64,000 bases of DNA from Phycisphaerales bacterium (GTDB lineage Bacteria; Planctomycetota; Phycisphaerae; UBA1845). How positions within the stretch are numbered: position 1 is the stretch's first letter; each line of letters starts with the position of its first letter. Position numbers and translations under genes: made by a program. Location of the stretch: NCBI GenBank assembly GCA_020639115.1, contig JACKHG010000004.1, forward strand, positions 1-64,000, given 5' to 3'. Shown here one piece after another: positions 41,837 through 49,944 of this stretch. Below the pieces are notes generated by a model, which was given only the letters and a program-made list of their open reading frames with translations, had not been told where the DNA came from and ran no database searches.

Positions 41837-42451
41837 CTAGCTGCTGAACTCCTGCATCAGCGAATCCAGCTCCGAATCCAGATCATCGAATTCCGAGTCG
41901 AGCCCCGTGTCGTCCACCAGGGTGAACGACTCGTACAGTTCATCGAGATCCGAGGCGACGTCAGCCACTTCGGAGTCGAAATCGTCGGTAGCGGGCAGGG
42001 CCAGGGCCGCGCTGTAGTCGTCGATACCGAGCTGGGCGGGCGGTTCCGACGTGGCGACGGTCGTACCGCCGCTGGTATCCGGCGTTGACGTCACCATAGG
42101 TAAAACCAAAAGTGCGATCGCAGCGGCTGCCGCCAGGGTGCCCAGCGCGATACGGTGGCGCCACCACCAACCGGCCGCGCGGGGCGCCGGCCGGGCCGCT
42201 CCCACATCCGGGCGGGCAGCCGCCCGCAGCAGCTCGCCCCACACGGCTGCCTTGGCCGACTGGACCGCCGCCGTGGCGGACGGGAGGCCGGCATCGAGCA
42301 GCGTCGCAACCTGCAGTTCCGTGCGGACGCGCGACTTGGCGGCATCGAGGCTGATCGGCGCCGGCGTGGGGTAGCGCCCCATCGCGTCCGCCAGCCAGGC
42401 CTCGTCGCGTTCGATCGCGCGCATCAGGTTGTCGTGTTGCTCGGCGTTCAT
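41837..42451 (-). CDS. Probable anti-sigma factor, single membrane helix
   Basis: 204 residues. A cytoplasmic N-terminal domain of about 100 residues, one transmembrane helix (IALGTLAAAAAIALLVLPMV, about 105-124) and an acidic periplasmic tail (DDFDSEVADVASDLDELYESF). No zinc-binding ZAS motif (HxxxCxxC) is visible. The role is inferred from topology and its place 74 nt after an ECF sigma gene. Confidence 0.65.
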   Translation of the reverse strand: MNAEQHDNLMRAIERDEAWLADAMGRYPTPAPISLDAAKSRVRTELQVATLLDAGLPSATAAVQSAKAAVWGELLRAAARPDVGAARPAPRAAGWWWRHRIALGTLAAAAAIALLVLPMVTSTPDTSGGTTVATSEPPAQLGIDDYSAALALPATDDFDSEVADVASDLDELYESFTLVDDTGLDSEFDDLDSELDSLMQEFSS

Positions 42452-42525
42452 GGCTCTACGGTGTACAACGCTCGGACACAGATTCGATTGCCCGTTTTCA
42501 GCCCGACTGGGCTCATTTTAGCCTT

Positions 42526-43134
42526 TCAGGTGGCTGGCGAGGCCGACTCGGCGTCCGCCGCCCCCAGCCAGGTCCTTAATTTGGCCAGGGCCCGATGCCC
42601 GCGGGCGAGCGTCGTGCCCAGCGGCGTGCCCATGGCGTCCGATATCTCGGCGAAGGTCAGGTCGCCGAAGTGCCGCATCATGATGACCTCGCGTTCCGGC
42701 TCGGAGAGGCGGGTCAGGGCCTGCTGCATGGCGTCCACATCCTCCGCCAGGATCATGGGGGCGTCCGGGGCCTCGTCGTCGCCGGTGGCGGGCAGCCAGC
42801 TCACCGCGTCGCGGTCGTCGTCGGATGAACCCCCCGAAAGGCGGGCGATCCGAGGGGCCCGGCCGGCCCGGCGGGCCCGGTCGCGGACGAGATTCGTGGC
42901 GATGCGGAACATCCAGGCGGAGAAGCGGCCGTCGTGGTTGTAGTCGTCGATGGTCCGCACAACGCGGAGGAACACCTCCTGGAGGAGATCCTCGGCGTCC
43001 TCGCGCGAGCCGGTCAGGCGGTAGAGGTAGCCGTGCAGACGCGGGCCGTACGCATCGATGATGCGGTCGTAGGCGGCTGGGTCCCGGTCCCGGGCCCGCC
43101 CGATGAGCTCGCTGAGCTGGTGGTCGTCGATCAT
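42526..43134 (-). CDS. ECF-family RNA polymerase sigma factor
   Basis: 202 residues. Region 2 (DAEDLLQEVFLRVVRTIDDY...FSAWMFRIATNLVRDRARR) and region 4 (LSEPEREVIMMRHFGDLTFAEISDAMGTPLGTTLARGHRALAKLR) are both complete. It probably drives the envelope-related operon it heads: sigma, membrane anti-sigma and exported coiled-coil protein. Confidence 0.92.
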   Translation of the reverse strand: MIDDHQLSELIGRARDRDPAAYDRIIDAYGPRLHGYLYRLTGSREDAEDLLQEVFLRVVRTIDDYNHDGRFSAWMFRIATNLVRDRARRAGRAPRIARLSGGSSDDDRDAVSWLPATGDDEAPDAPMILAEDVDAMQQALTRLSEPEREVIMMRHFGDLTFAEISDAMGTPLGTTLARGHRALAKLRTWLGAADAESASPAT

Positions 43135-43262
43135 CGCCGTCCTGCCATCATAACGCCGGTGGTGGCAAATGATTGCGAAATCGGGGCGAGCGGCCTGGGG
43201 AGCGGCATGGCGGGTTCCTGAGCAGCCGTGCGGGTGCCTGCGAGTGGGTCACCTCAGCCGCT

Positions 43263-43290
43263 TGCAGGACCTGAAAATGTGCCTATACTG
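43263..43290 (+). promoter_or_regulatory. Promoter of rpmB
   Basis: TTGCAG (43263-43268), a 16-bp spacer and TATACT (43285-43290). The start codon of rpmB is 73 nt past the -10, leaving a leader of roughly 65 nt. Confidence 0.55.
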
Positions 43291-43363
43291 GGAGAATTCG
43301 ACGGTTTGCTCGGCGGCGTGCGGAAATCCGCCCCGCCAGGCGCGATATGCGGAGAAGACTGCC

Positions 43364-43645
43364 ATGGCTCGTGAATGCTATTTTCTGGGCAAGAAGACGC
43401 GGACGGGGCGGAAGATCGCCCGGCGCGGAAAGGCCAAGTACCTGGGCGGCGTGGGTGTGAAGACCACGGGCATCACGCGGCGCAAGGTGAAGGCGAACAT
43501 TCAGCGCGTGCGGGCGGTGGTGGACGGCCGCGTATGCCGGATCAAGATCTCCGCGAAGGCGATCCGCATGGGCCTGCTGGTGAAGCCACCGAAGCGCAAC
43601 TGGCAGGGTGCGGACAAAGCGCCGCAAACCGCTGCGGCTGAGTGA
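43364..43645 (+). CDS. rpmB: Ribosomal protein bL28
   Basis: 93 residues; a 50S subunit protein. It begins MARECYFLGKKTRTGRKIAR and has the family's VDGRVCRIKISAKAIRMGL end. Residues 4-9 (ECYFLG) replace the usual Cys/Gly-rich start. GGAG lies 9 nt before the ATG. A terminator follows at 43683, so it is a single-gene unit with its own promoter. Confidence 0.95.
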   Translation: MARECYFLGKKTRTGRKIARRGKAKYLGGVGVKTTGITRRKVKANIQRVRAVVDGRVCRIKISAKAIRMGLLVKPPKRNWQGADKAPQTAAAE

Positions 43646-43682
43646 CCCGCTCTGGCCAAGCGCGACAATTCGACCTATAAAC

Positions 43683-43709
43683 GAGGCTGCTTGGCAGCCT
43701 CTTTTTTTT
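43683..43709 (+). terminator. Rho-independent terminator after rpmB
   Basis: Perfect 8-bp stem GAGGCTGC/GCAGCCTC with loop TTG, followed by eight T residues (43702-43709). The clearest intrinsic terminator in the window. It separates rpmB from gatC. Confidence 0.93.
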
Positions 43710-43747
43710 GTCACCCGCCGGCTGGCTCACCTACGGGATCCGACACG

Positions 43748-44053
43748 ATGGCGGACGCGGTCACAACCGAGGAAGTACGGCACATCGCGACGCTGGCGCG
43801 GCTCAAGCTGAGCGACGCCGAGGTCGAGCGGTTCACTCGCGAGCTGGCGGCCATCATCGGGTACGTCGAGAAGCTCCGCGAGGTGGACGTGACCCACGTC
43901 GAGCCGACCGCGCACGCGGTGGGCGCGCACAACGTGTTTCGCGACGACGTGGTTCAGCCGTCGCCGGGCGCGGCGATGGCGATGGCGAATGCGCCGCAGA
44001 AGCAGAACGAGTTTTTCCGGGTTCCCAAGGTGCTCGACCAGGACACCGTGTAG
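43748..44053 (+). CDS. gatC: Asp-tRNA(Asn)/Glu-tRNA(Gln) amidotransferase subunit C
   Basis: 101 residues. The family pattern EEVRHIATLARLKLSDAE, IIGYVEKLREVDVTHVEPTAH, FRDDVV and FFRVPKVLDQ is complete. GatC stabilises the GatA-GatB complex that makes Gln-tRNA or Asn-tRNA by transamidation. gatA follows after 18 nt; gatB is not in the window. Confidence 0.95.
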   Translation: MADAVTTEEVRHIATLARLKLSDAEVERFTRELAAIIGYVEKLREVDVTHVEPTAHAVGAHNVFRDDVVQPSPGAAMAMANAPQKQNEFFRVPKVLDQDTV

Positions 44054-44071
44054 CCCCAACGACCGCCACCC

Positions 44072-45523
44072 ATGGCCACCATGCAAACCGCAACCGAGAT
44101 CGCCGCGAGGGTTCGGGAGGGCAAGCAGCCCGCCGGGGAGGCTGTCCGCGCCTGCCTGGAGCGCATCGAGCAACTCGATGGCGAGCTCGGAGCGTTCCTG
44201 TGGGTCGATCGCGAGGGCGCGCAGCGTCGGGCGGACGCGGTCGATCAACGGGTGGCGAAAGGCGAGACGGATCTGCCGCTGGCGGGCGTGCCGGTGGCGG
44301 TGAAGGACAACATCTGCGTAGCGGGCACGCCGACGACGTGCGGGTCGCGGATCCTCGAAAAGTTCGTCGCGCCGTACGAGGCTCACGTGGCGGAGCGGCT
44401 GCGGGCCGCCGGCGCGATCGTCATCGGCAAGACCAATCTCGACGAGTTCGCGATGGGCTCGAGCACGGAGAACAGTGCGCTGGGCGTGACGCGGAACCCG
44501 TGGAATCGCGGGCACGTGCCGGGCGGGAGTTCGGGCGGATCAGCCGTCGCGGTCGCAGCCGGCATGGTGCCCGTCGCGCTGGGAAGCGATACGGGCGGAT
44601 CGGTGCGTCAGCCGGCGTCGTTCTGCGGGGTCGTCGGCTTGAAGCCGACCTACGGACGCGTGTCGCGCTACGGGCTCGTGGCCTTCGGCAGCAGCCTCGA
44701 TCAGATCGGGCCGCTGGCACGGACCGCCGAGGACGCGGCGCTCGTGCTTGGTGCGATCGCCGGGGCGGACGCGCGGGACACAACGTGCCTGGAGGCGCCG
44801 GTGCCGGCGTACGCGGACGAACTCGCCGCCCCGCTGGCGGGGACGCGCGTGGGCATCGCCCGCGAGTACTTCGGCGAGGGCCTGAGCGACGAGACGCGGG
44901 CAGCCGTCGACGCGGCGATTGGGATTCTCCGGGCGAACGGTGCGGACGTCGTGGACGTGCACCTGCCGCACATGACCTACGGGGTCGCGTGCTACTACCT
45001 GATCGCCCCGGCGGAGGCGTCGAGCAACCTGGCCCGCTACGACGGCGTGCACTACGGCCACCGGGCGGCCGCGAACGACATCATCGACATGTACTCGGCC
45101 TCGCGCGAGGAGGGATTCGGCGCGGAGGTGAAGCGCCGCATCATGCTGGGCACGTACGCGCTGTCGAGCGGGTACTACGACGCGTACTACGCGCGGGCGA
45201 TGAAGGTGCGGACGCTGCTGCGGCGCGACTTCGAGCACGCGTTCAAGCAGTGCGATGTGATCTGCTCGCCGGTGACGCCGACAACGGCGTTCGCGTTCGG
45301 CGAGAAGGCCGACGATCCGCTGGCGATGTACCTGGCGGACGTGTACACGATTTCGGCGAATCTCGCGGGGATTCCGGCGGTGAGCGTGCCCTGCGGGTTC
45401 GACGGGCGCGGTTTGCCGGTGGGCCTGCAGATCATGGGAAAACCTCTTGCGGAGGGGAAGGTGCTGAGCGTCGCGCACCACTACCAGTCTCTGACCGACC
45501 ACCATAAGAAAGTCCCATCGTGA
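44072..45523 (+). CDS. gatA: Asp-tRNA(Asn)/Glu-tRNA(Gln) amidotransferase subunit A
   Basis: 483 residues. Amidase-signature glutaminase that feeds ammonia to GatB. The Ser-cisSer-Lys triad is visible as K78 (VAVKDN), S153 (PGGSSGGS) and S177 (DTGGSVRQP), matching known GatA numbering within one residue. The stop overlaps the next start (GTGA), so the GNAT gene is coupled. Confidence 0.96.
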   Translation: MATMQTATEIAARVREGKQPAGEAVRACLERIEQLDGELGAFLWVDREGAQRRADAVDQRVAKGETDLPLAGVPVAVKDNICVAGTPTTCGSRILEKFVAPYEAHVAERLRAAGAIVIGKTNLDEFAMGSSTENSALGVTRNPWNRGHVPGGSSGGSAVAVAAGMVPVALGSDTGGSVRQPASFCGVVGLKPTYGRVSRYGLVAFGSSLDQIGPLARTAEDAALVLGAIAGADARDTTCLEAPVPAYADELAAPLAGTRVGIAREYFGEGLSDETRAAVDAAIGILRANGADVVDVHLPHMTYGVACYYLIAPAEASSNLARYDGVHYGHRAAANDIIDMYSASREEGFGAEVKRRIMLGTYALSSGYYDAYYARAMKVRTLLRRDFEHAFKQCDVICSPVTPTTAFAFGEKADDPLAMYLADVYTISANLAGIPAVSVPCGFDGRGLPVGLQIMGKPLAEGKVLSVAHHYQSLTDHHKKVPS

Positions 45524-46350
45524 TCGACATGACGCTCAACGTGGTGCCGGGCGGTCCGACTCCGGCGGGGTCCGTCCTGCGGGCCAAGCAGGCGTACCTG
45601 GAGCTGATGGGCGTGAAGGTAACGCTCGACTGCGGGATCGCATTTCTGTGCGAGGACGTGCCGGGCTATCGCGAGGGACAGCAGTTCCGCGAGGTGATGG
45701 TGGAGGACCCGGCGGAGCTGGCCCCCGCGTTCGCGGCTGCAGAGGCGCACTTCGCCGAGCACGACGCACGCTGTTCGCGCTGGGCGCTGGCGGAGGCGCA
45801 GGACCCAGCCGCGATCGAGCCGTTTCTCACCGAGCGGGGCTTTCGGCGGCACGATGTGCAGGCGGTGGCGCTGACGGCGTGGCCGGAGCAACCGGCGCAC
45901 GAGGCGGTGCGGATTTTGCCGGCGCGGCCCATGCGCGCGGCGTATATCCAGTGCTGGGAATCCGCGATGGCGTACCTCCCGGAGGATGCGCGCGAGGCGG
46001 CGGTGGCGGCAGCCGTCGAGCGGTTGGACGATCACCGCATGGATTCCGCGGTGGCCACGGTGGACGGCGTGCCCGCCGGGGTCGGGGCGTTGTTCCAGGT
46101 GGGCGACATCGGCCTGGTGGCGGACTTTTACGTTGTGCCGGGATTGCGGCGGCGCGGGGTGGGCAGTGCCCTGCTGCACCATGCGATCGCGTTGGCGCGG
46201 CGGTTGATGATGCGGCTGGTGTGCGCGGAGGTGCCGCTGGCGAATCCCGGAGGGCTGGCGTTCCTGCAGCGACACGGCTTCGTCGACGGCGGGCGGTTCG
46301 TCGAGTTCCTGCGCGACGACATGCCTGCGCCGGATTACGCGAGTTGGTGA
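45520..46350 (+). CDS. GNAT-family N-acetyltransferase-like protein
   Basis: 276 residues. The C-terminal half is a GNAT fold: DIGLVADFYVVPGLRRRGVGSALLHHAIALA holds the acetyl-CoA-binding R/Q-x-x-G-x-G/A loop (RRRGVGSA), then ANPGGLAFLQRHGF. The N-terminal 110 residues are probably a second, degenerate GNAT half. It starts with GTG overlapping gatA, with an ATG three codons later. Substrate unknown. Confidence 0.85.
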   Translation: MIDMTLNVVPGGPTPAGSVLRAKQAYLELMGVKVTLDCGIAFLCEDVPGYREGQQFREVMVEDPAELAPAFAAAEAHFAEHDARCSRWALAEAQDPAAIEPFLTERGFRRHDVQAVALTAWPEQPAHEAVRILPARPMRAAYIQCWESAMAYLPEDAREAAVAAAVERLDDHRMDSAVATVDGVPAGVGALFQVGDIGLVADFYVVPGLRRRGVGSALLHHAIALARRLMMRLVCAEVPLANPGGLAFLQRHGFVDGGRFVEFLRDDMPAPDYASW

Positions 46351-46372
46351 TTTCCTATCGAGCGGCCCCGAC

Positions 46373-47632
46373 ATGATCCTGCGCGCCGCGTACGTACTCA
46401 ACCTCAAGTTTCAACCAATGCCCAACTGGGCGGTGCGCGTTCACAAGAACGGGATCGTCGAAGTCGGGCCGGCCAAGCGCATCCAGGGTGAGACGACGAC
46501 AGACCTGGGGGACGTGCTGCTTATCCCCGGGCTGGTCAACGCGCACGCCCATCTCGAGTTGGGGCACCTGGCCGGCAAGGTCCCGCCGGAGGGTGGGCTG
46601 GTCGACTGGCTCGGACGATTGCTACCGCGGCTGCGGGACGTGCCACCGGATGCGCCGGAGGTGGCTGAAGCGATCGAGGCCGGGCTGGCAGCGGCACTGC
46701 ACAGCGGGACCACACTCATCGGCGACATCACGCGATCGCCGGAGACGTCGCGGGCAGCGATTTCGTCGCTGGCGCGGCGGCCGAAGGTGGTTTCTTTCGG
46801 AGAGGTCATTGCACTGGGCACGCTGCGTGACCGGCTGGCGCCGGCGCTCGATGCAGCAACCGCCCCGCCACCGGAGGCTGTGAATCTGGAAATCGGCATT
46901 TCACCGCATGCACCGTACACGGTCGAGCCGGAAGGCCTGAAGGCGTGCGCCGAGCGGGCCCGCGCAGCGGATCTGCCGCTGTGCATTCATGCGGCGGAAA
47001 GCAAGGAGGAACTGCAGTTCACACGCGAGGGGCGCGGGCCGCTGCGTGATTTCCTGGAGGCGGCGGGCGTGTGGGACGAGCGGGCGCCGGTGCCCGGGTG
47101 CAGCCCGATCGAACTGCTCGAGCGCTGCGGGGTGCTGGGGCCGCGGACGCTGCTGGCGCACTGCAACTACCTTTCCGACACGGACATGGAGCTGATTGCA
47201 AAATCACGGTCGTCGGTGGTCTATTGTCCGCGGACGCACGCGGCGTTCGGGCATCCGCGGCATCCGGTCGCGGAACTGCAGGCGCGCAAGATCCGCGTGT
47301 GCTTGGGTACGGACAGCCTGGCGTCGAATCCGTCGCTGAGCATGCTGGAGGAGTTGCGGTTTCTGCGGGACGTACGGCCCGACATCGAGCCCACGGCGCT
47401 CCTGGACATGGCGACGATCGAAGGGACGGTGGCGGTCGAAGGTCTGGTCCTATCTCGCGCGCGGCCAATTGGGGGAATCCTGGGAGGGGGGTATCGCGCC
47501 GACCTGGCGGCGCTGGCGATTCCCCACGGAACAACATGGAAGAACGCAATTGAGCATGCGCTGGACGAGATGCGCCTGATGTTCGTGATGCAGGGTGGAC
47601 GCGTGGTGCGATCGCTGGACGGGATAGGCTGA
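46373..47632 (+). CDS. Amidohydrolase (aminohydrolase of the SsnA/TrzN type)
   Basis: 419 residues. Metal-binding motifs in order: NAHAHLEL, HAPYT, CIHAAESKEE, LLAHCNYLS and GTDSLASNPSLSMLEELR. This pattern is typical of cytosine/adenosine-type deaminases including aminodeoxyfutalosine deaminases, which serve the futalosine menaquinone pathway. No other menaquinone gene is nearby, so the substrate is open. It follows the GNAT gene by 22 nt in the gatCA transcript direction. Confidence 0.85.
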   Translation: MILRAAYVLNLKFQPMPNWAVRVHKNGIVEVGPAKRIQGETTTDLGDVLLIPGLVNAHAHLELGHLAGKVPPEGGLVDWLGRLLPRLRDVPPDAPEVAEAIEAGLAAALHSGTTLIGDITRSPETSRAAISSLARRPKVVSFGEVIALGTLRDRLAPALDAATAPPPEAVNLEIGISPHAPYTVEPEGLKACAERARAADLPLCIHAAESKEELQFTREGRGPLRDFLEAAGVWDERAPVPGCSPIELLERCGVLGPRTLLAHCNYLSDTDMELIAKSRSSVVYCPRTHAAFGHPRHPVAELQARKIRVCLGTDSLASNPSLSMLEELRFLRDVRPDIEPTALLDMATIEGTVAVEGLVLSRARPIGGILGGGYRADLAALAIPHGTTWKNAIEHALDEMRLMFVMQGGRVVRSLDGIG

Positions 47633-47776
47633 AGTTGACGCGGCGTCCACATGCAACCGCACAGCGGAACCGCCCTGCCGTAGACTGATAGCCCGTGTTG
47701 CAGCCCGCTCGCTGGCGCTCGCGCCTCTGATCGGGCGCTACGAACGGATCGGGCGCCGCGGATCGAATGGGCGGGC

Positions 47777-48238
47777 TCAGTCGCCGACGCCGGTTTCCTG
47801 GGTGAAGACGAAGCTGACGAGCAACTGCTCGGCCTCCTCGTGGTACTTCACCTCGGAGAGGGCCATCTTCACGAGCAGGCCCGCCTGGCGGACCGAGTCG
47901 GGATGACGCCGGTCGAGTTCGCGCAGCTCCTTCATCGTGCCGCCGGCCATCTCGATCATCTCGGCGTGCGACTGCTTGAGGTGGTCGACCTGCTTGGACA
48001 GCGTCGGCCGCCGCTCGAGCACGACCTGGAGGAAGCCGCCGATCTCGGTGAGGGCCACGCGGTGGATCAGGTGGGCGCGGTAGTGCTCGAACTTCTTGAT
48101 GAGATCGTCGAGCCAGGCGGCGGGATCGTCGTCGGGAGCGCGATCGAGCGCGGCGAGCAGGGCTGCCTTGATCTCGCGAAGACGGTTGTGCTCGGCGCGA
48201 ACGCGCTCGATGATGCCCGGATCGTCCTTGGTCGCCAT
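47777..48238 (-). CDS. Hemerythrin-like four-helix protein
   Basis: 153 residues, all helical. EHNRLREIKAAL, FEHYRAHLIHRVALTEIGGFL, HLKQSHAEMIEMAG and YHEEAEQLLVSFVF give the H...HxxxE...HxxxE pattern of hemerythrin-type di-iron or regulatory HHE proteins, though not every ligand can be placed with certainty. The ATG at 48238 has AGGAGA 7 nt upstream. It may sense oxygen or iron; no regulatory partner is evident. Confidence 0.7.
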   Translation of the reverse strand: MATKDDPGIIERVRAEHNRLREIKAALLAALDRAPDDDPAAWLDDLIKKFEHYRAHLIHRVALTEIGGFLQVVLERRPTLSKQVDHLKQSHAEMIEMAGGTMKELRELDRRHPDSVRQAGLLVKMALSEVKYHEEAEQLLVSFVFTQETGVGD

Positions 48239-48303
48239 GGGATGTCTCCTGTAACAGCCCCGCGTCGGCTGCAATGAAGAGTCTATCACACCGGTTCCGC
48301 CGA

Positions 48304-49806
48304 TCAATCGGAATCGCGGCGGGCCGGCGTGTCGAGTGTTTCGGACGCTTTGTCACCCGTTTGCTGCTGGGCGTCGGCCCGGGCCAGCCACGCGTAAAGC
48401 AGCGTGGCGAGCGCTGCGAAGAAGGCGGCCACAGCCCAGACGCTCCAGCCCAGTCCGGACCAGTCGCCAACACCGTGCCAGAGCAACATGCCCACGCTGG
48501 GCAGGATCAGTCCGCGCAACCCGGTAAGGGAAACATGAATTCCCATGTAGACCTCGGCGTCCTGCGGGTGGGCGAAGTGCAGGTGGCCGAGGTTCCACGC
48601 GATGTTGCCTCCGCCGTAGCAGATGCCGCGGACCATGGCATAGGCGGTGAAACTGGCCATGCCGAGCAGAAACAGGGCCGGCTGGGTGGTCGCACCGCGG
48701 GCGGTCGCCCACGCGCCGAACATGCCGAAGACGAGCGTCAGAAACCAGCCCACGCCGTGGAGCACGCGGAAGCGCAGCACGCCGACGCGATCGAAGTAGG
48801 CGGCGAAGCGGGCCATGCTGCCGAGCGTGAGCAGCCGCGGCATGACGTCGAGCAGCACCGCCCCCACCCAGAAGCTCGCCGGCATGTCTCCGAGGAGCTG
48901 GTCGGCAATAACGACGACCGCGACGGAGCGGACCATCAGGTTGGCGGTGCCCGCGCACATCTGGGCGATGCAGTAGTTGCGGAAGGGAACGTCGGCGCGG
49001 AGGACGCGGGCGGCGCCCGCGAGGACGCGGCGTGGCGACAGCACCGCCCAGAACTGCAGCGGCTCGACGAGCCCGGTGCCCTCCCCGCGATGGATGCGGG
49101 CGAGCATGCCACGTTCGCCGCGCACGCGCATGCCGCGCAGCATGAGCAACGAAACGGCGCCGACGAGCGCGACGGCGGGATAGAGCCAGCGGTAGGAGCC
49201 GGGTGTGCTGTTGAGCACGGCGGCGCCGACACCGAGCGTACCGAGTTGCGTGAGGGTACGCAGGATCTGCACGCGGGCGGCAAGGCGGGCACGGACCCAC
49301 TGGGGATAGTTGGCTTTCCACAACGCGGCGCGCGTGGAGACGATGCCGGTCATGAAGAACTGGGCCGCCGCCATCTGGACGACGAAGATCCACCCGCCGA
49401 GGTGCGTCGCCGGCACAGCCCCCACCGCCCCGGTCATGAGCACGACGCCGGCGGCTGACAGCGTCATCATGCGGACCTTGGGCCGGCCGACGCAGAACAT
49501 GCCCCAGACGAGGTTGGTGAGATGGGCGGCGACGGGGGTGGTCGCGGCGATGGTGATCAGCAGCGGGCTGCCCTGGAAGATCTGGGCGGCGACGAACGCG
49601 GCGAAGTTGCCCTCGACGAGTCCGGCCACGGTGCCCCAGCCGGAGATATGCCGCATCTCGCGGACGAAGTTCCCGCGAGACAGGAAAGGCGCCTGTCGAG
49701 CTTGAAAAATATCGATCACGGATCGCGCGGAAACGGTCAAAACGGTTGTGCGGCGCCCGTCGCGCCGCAATTCGGCGATTATAGGCGTCCTTGGCAAATA
49801 GGACAT
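48304..49806 (-). CDS. MFS-type membrane transporter
   Basis: 500 residues with about 12 hydrophobic helices and no long soluble domain. The N-terminal 50 residues are cytoplasmic. Small motifs (GNFVREMRHISGWG, RGICYGGGNIAWNLGHLHFA) are those of planctomycete MFS-like proteins of unknown substrate. It ends 66 nt before the hemerythrin-like start, so the two may form a transcript. The divergent gene starts at 49945. Confidence 0.75.
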   Translation of the reverse strand: MSYLPRTPIIAELRRDGRRTTVLTVSARSVIDIFQARQAPFLSRGNFVREMRHISGWGTVAGLVEGNFAAFVAAQIFQGSPLLITIAATTPVAAHLTNLVWGMFCVGRPKVRMMTLSAAGVVLMTGAVGAVPATHLGGWIFVVQMAAAQFFMTGIVSTRAALWKANYPQWVRARLAARVQILRTLTQLGTLGVGAAVLNSTPGSYRWLYPAVALVGAVSLLMLRGMRVRGERGMLARIHRGEGTGLVEPLQFWAVLSPRRVLAGAARVLRADVPFRNYCIAQMCAGTANLMVRSVAVVVIADQLLGDMPASFWVGAVLLDVMPRLLTLGSMARFAAYFDRVGVLRFRVLHGVGWFLTLVFGMFGAWATARGATTQPALFLLGMASFTAYAMVRGICYGGGNIAWNLGHLHFAHPQDAEVYMGIHVSLTGLRGLILPSVGMLLWHGVGDWSGLGWSVWAVAAFFAALATLLYAWLARADAQQQTGDKASETLDTPARRDSD

Positions 49807-49944
49807 GGCGACCGTCGGCTAAAACCGCCTCGCATCCGCCTGCGAAGTCGCCCCGCGGCGCTAGAATTCGGCGGTCTCCGGGCGTGGTGAAGGTGGGACG
49901 GGAATCACCGCGCGCCTGGCGCAGACCGCTGGACGCCGCCGCGC

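Noticed and set aside
47633..47776. Small RNA or tRNA gene in the gap after the amidohydrolase
   Set aside because: Several short GC-rich repeats of GATCGGGCG are present, but there is no cloverleaf or promoter-terminator pair.
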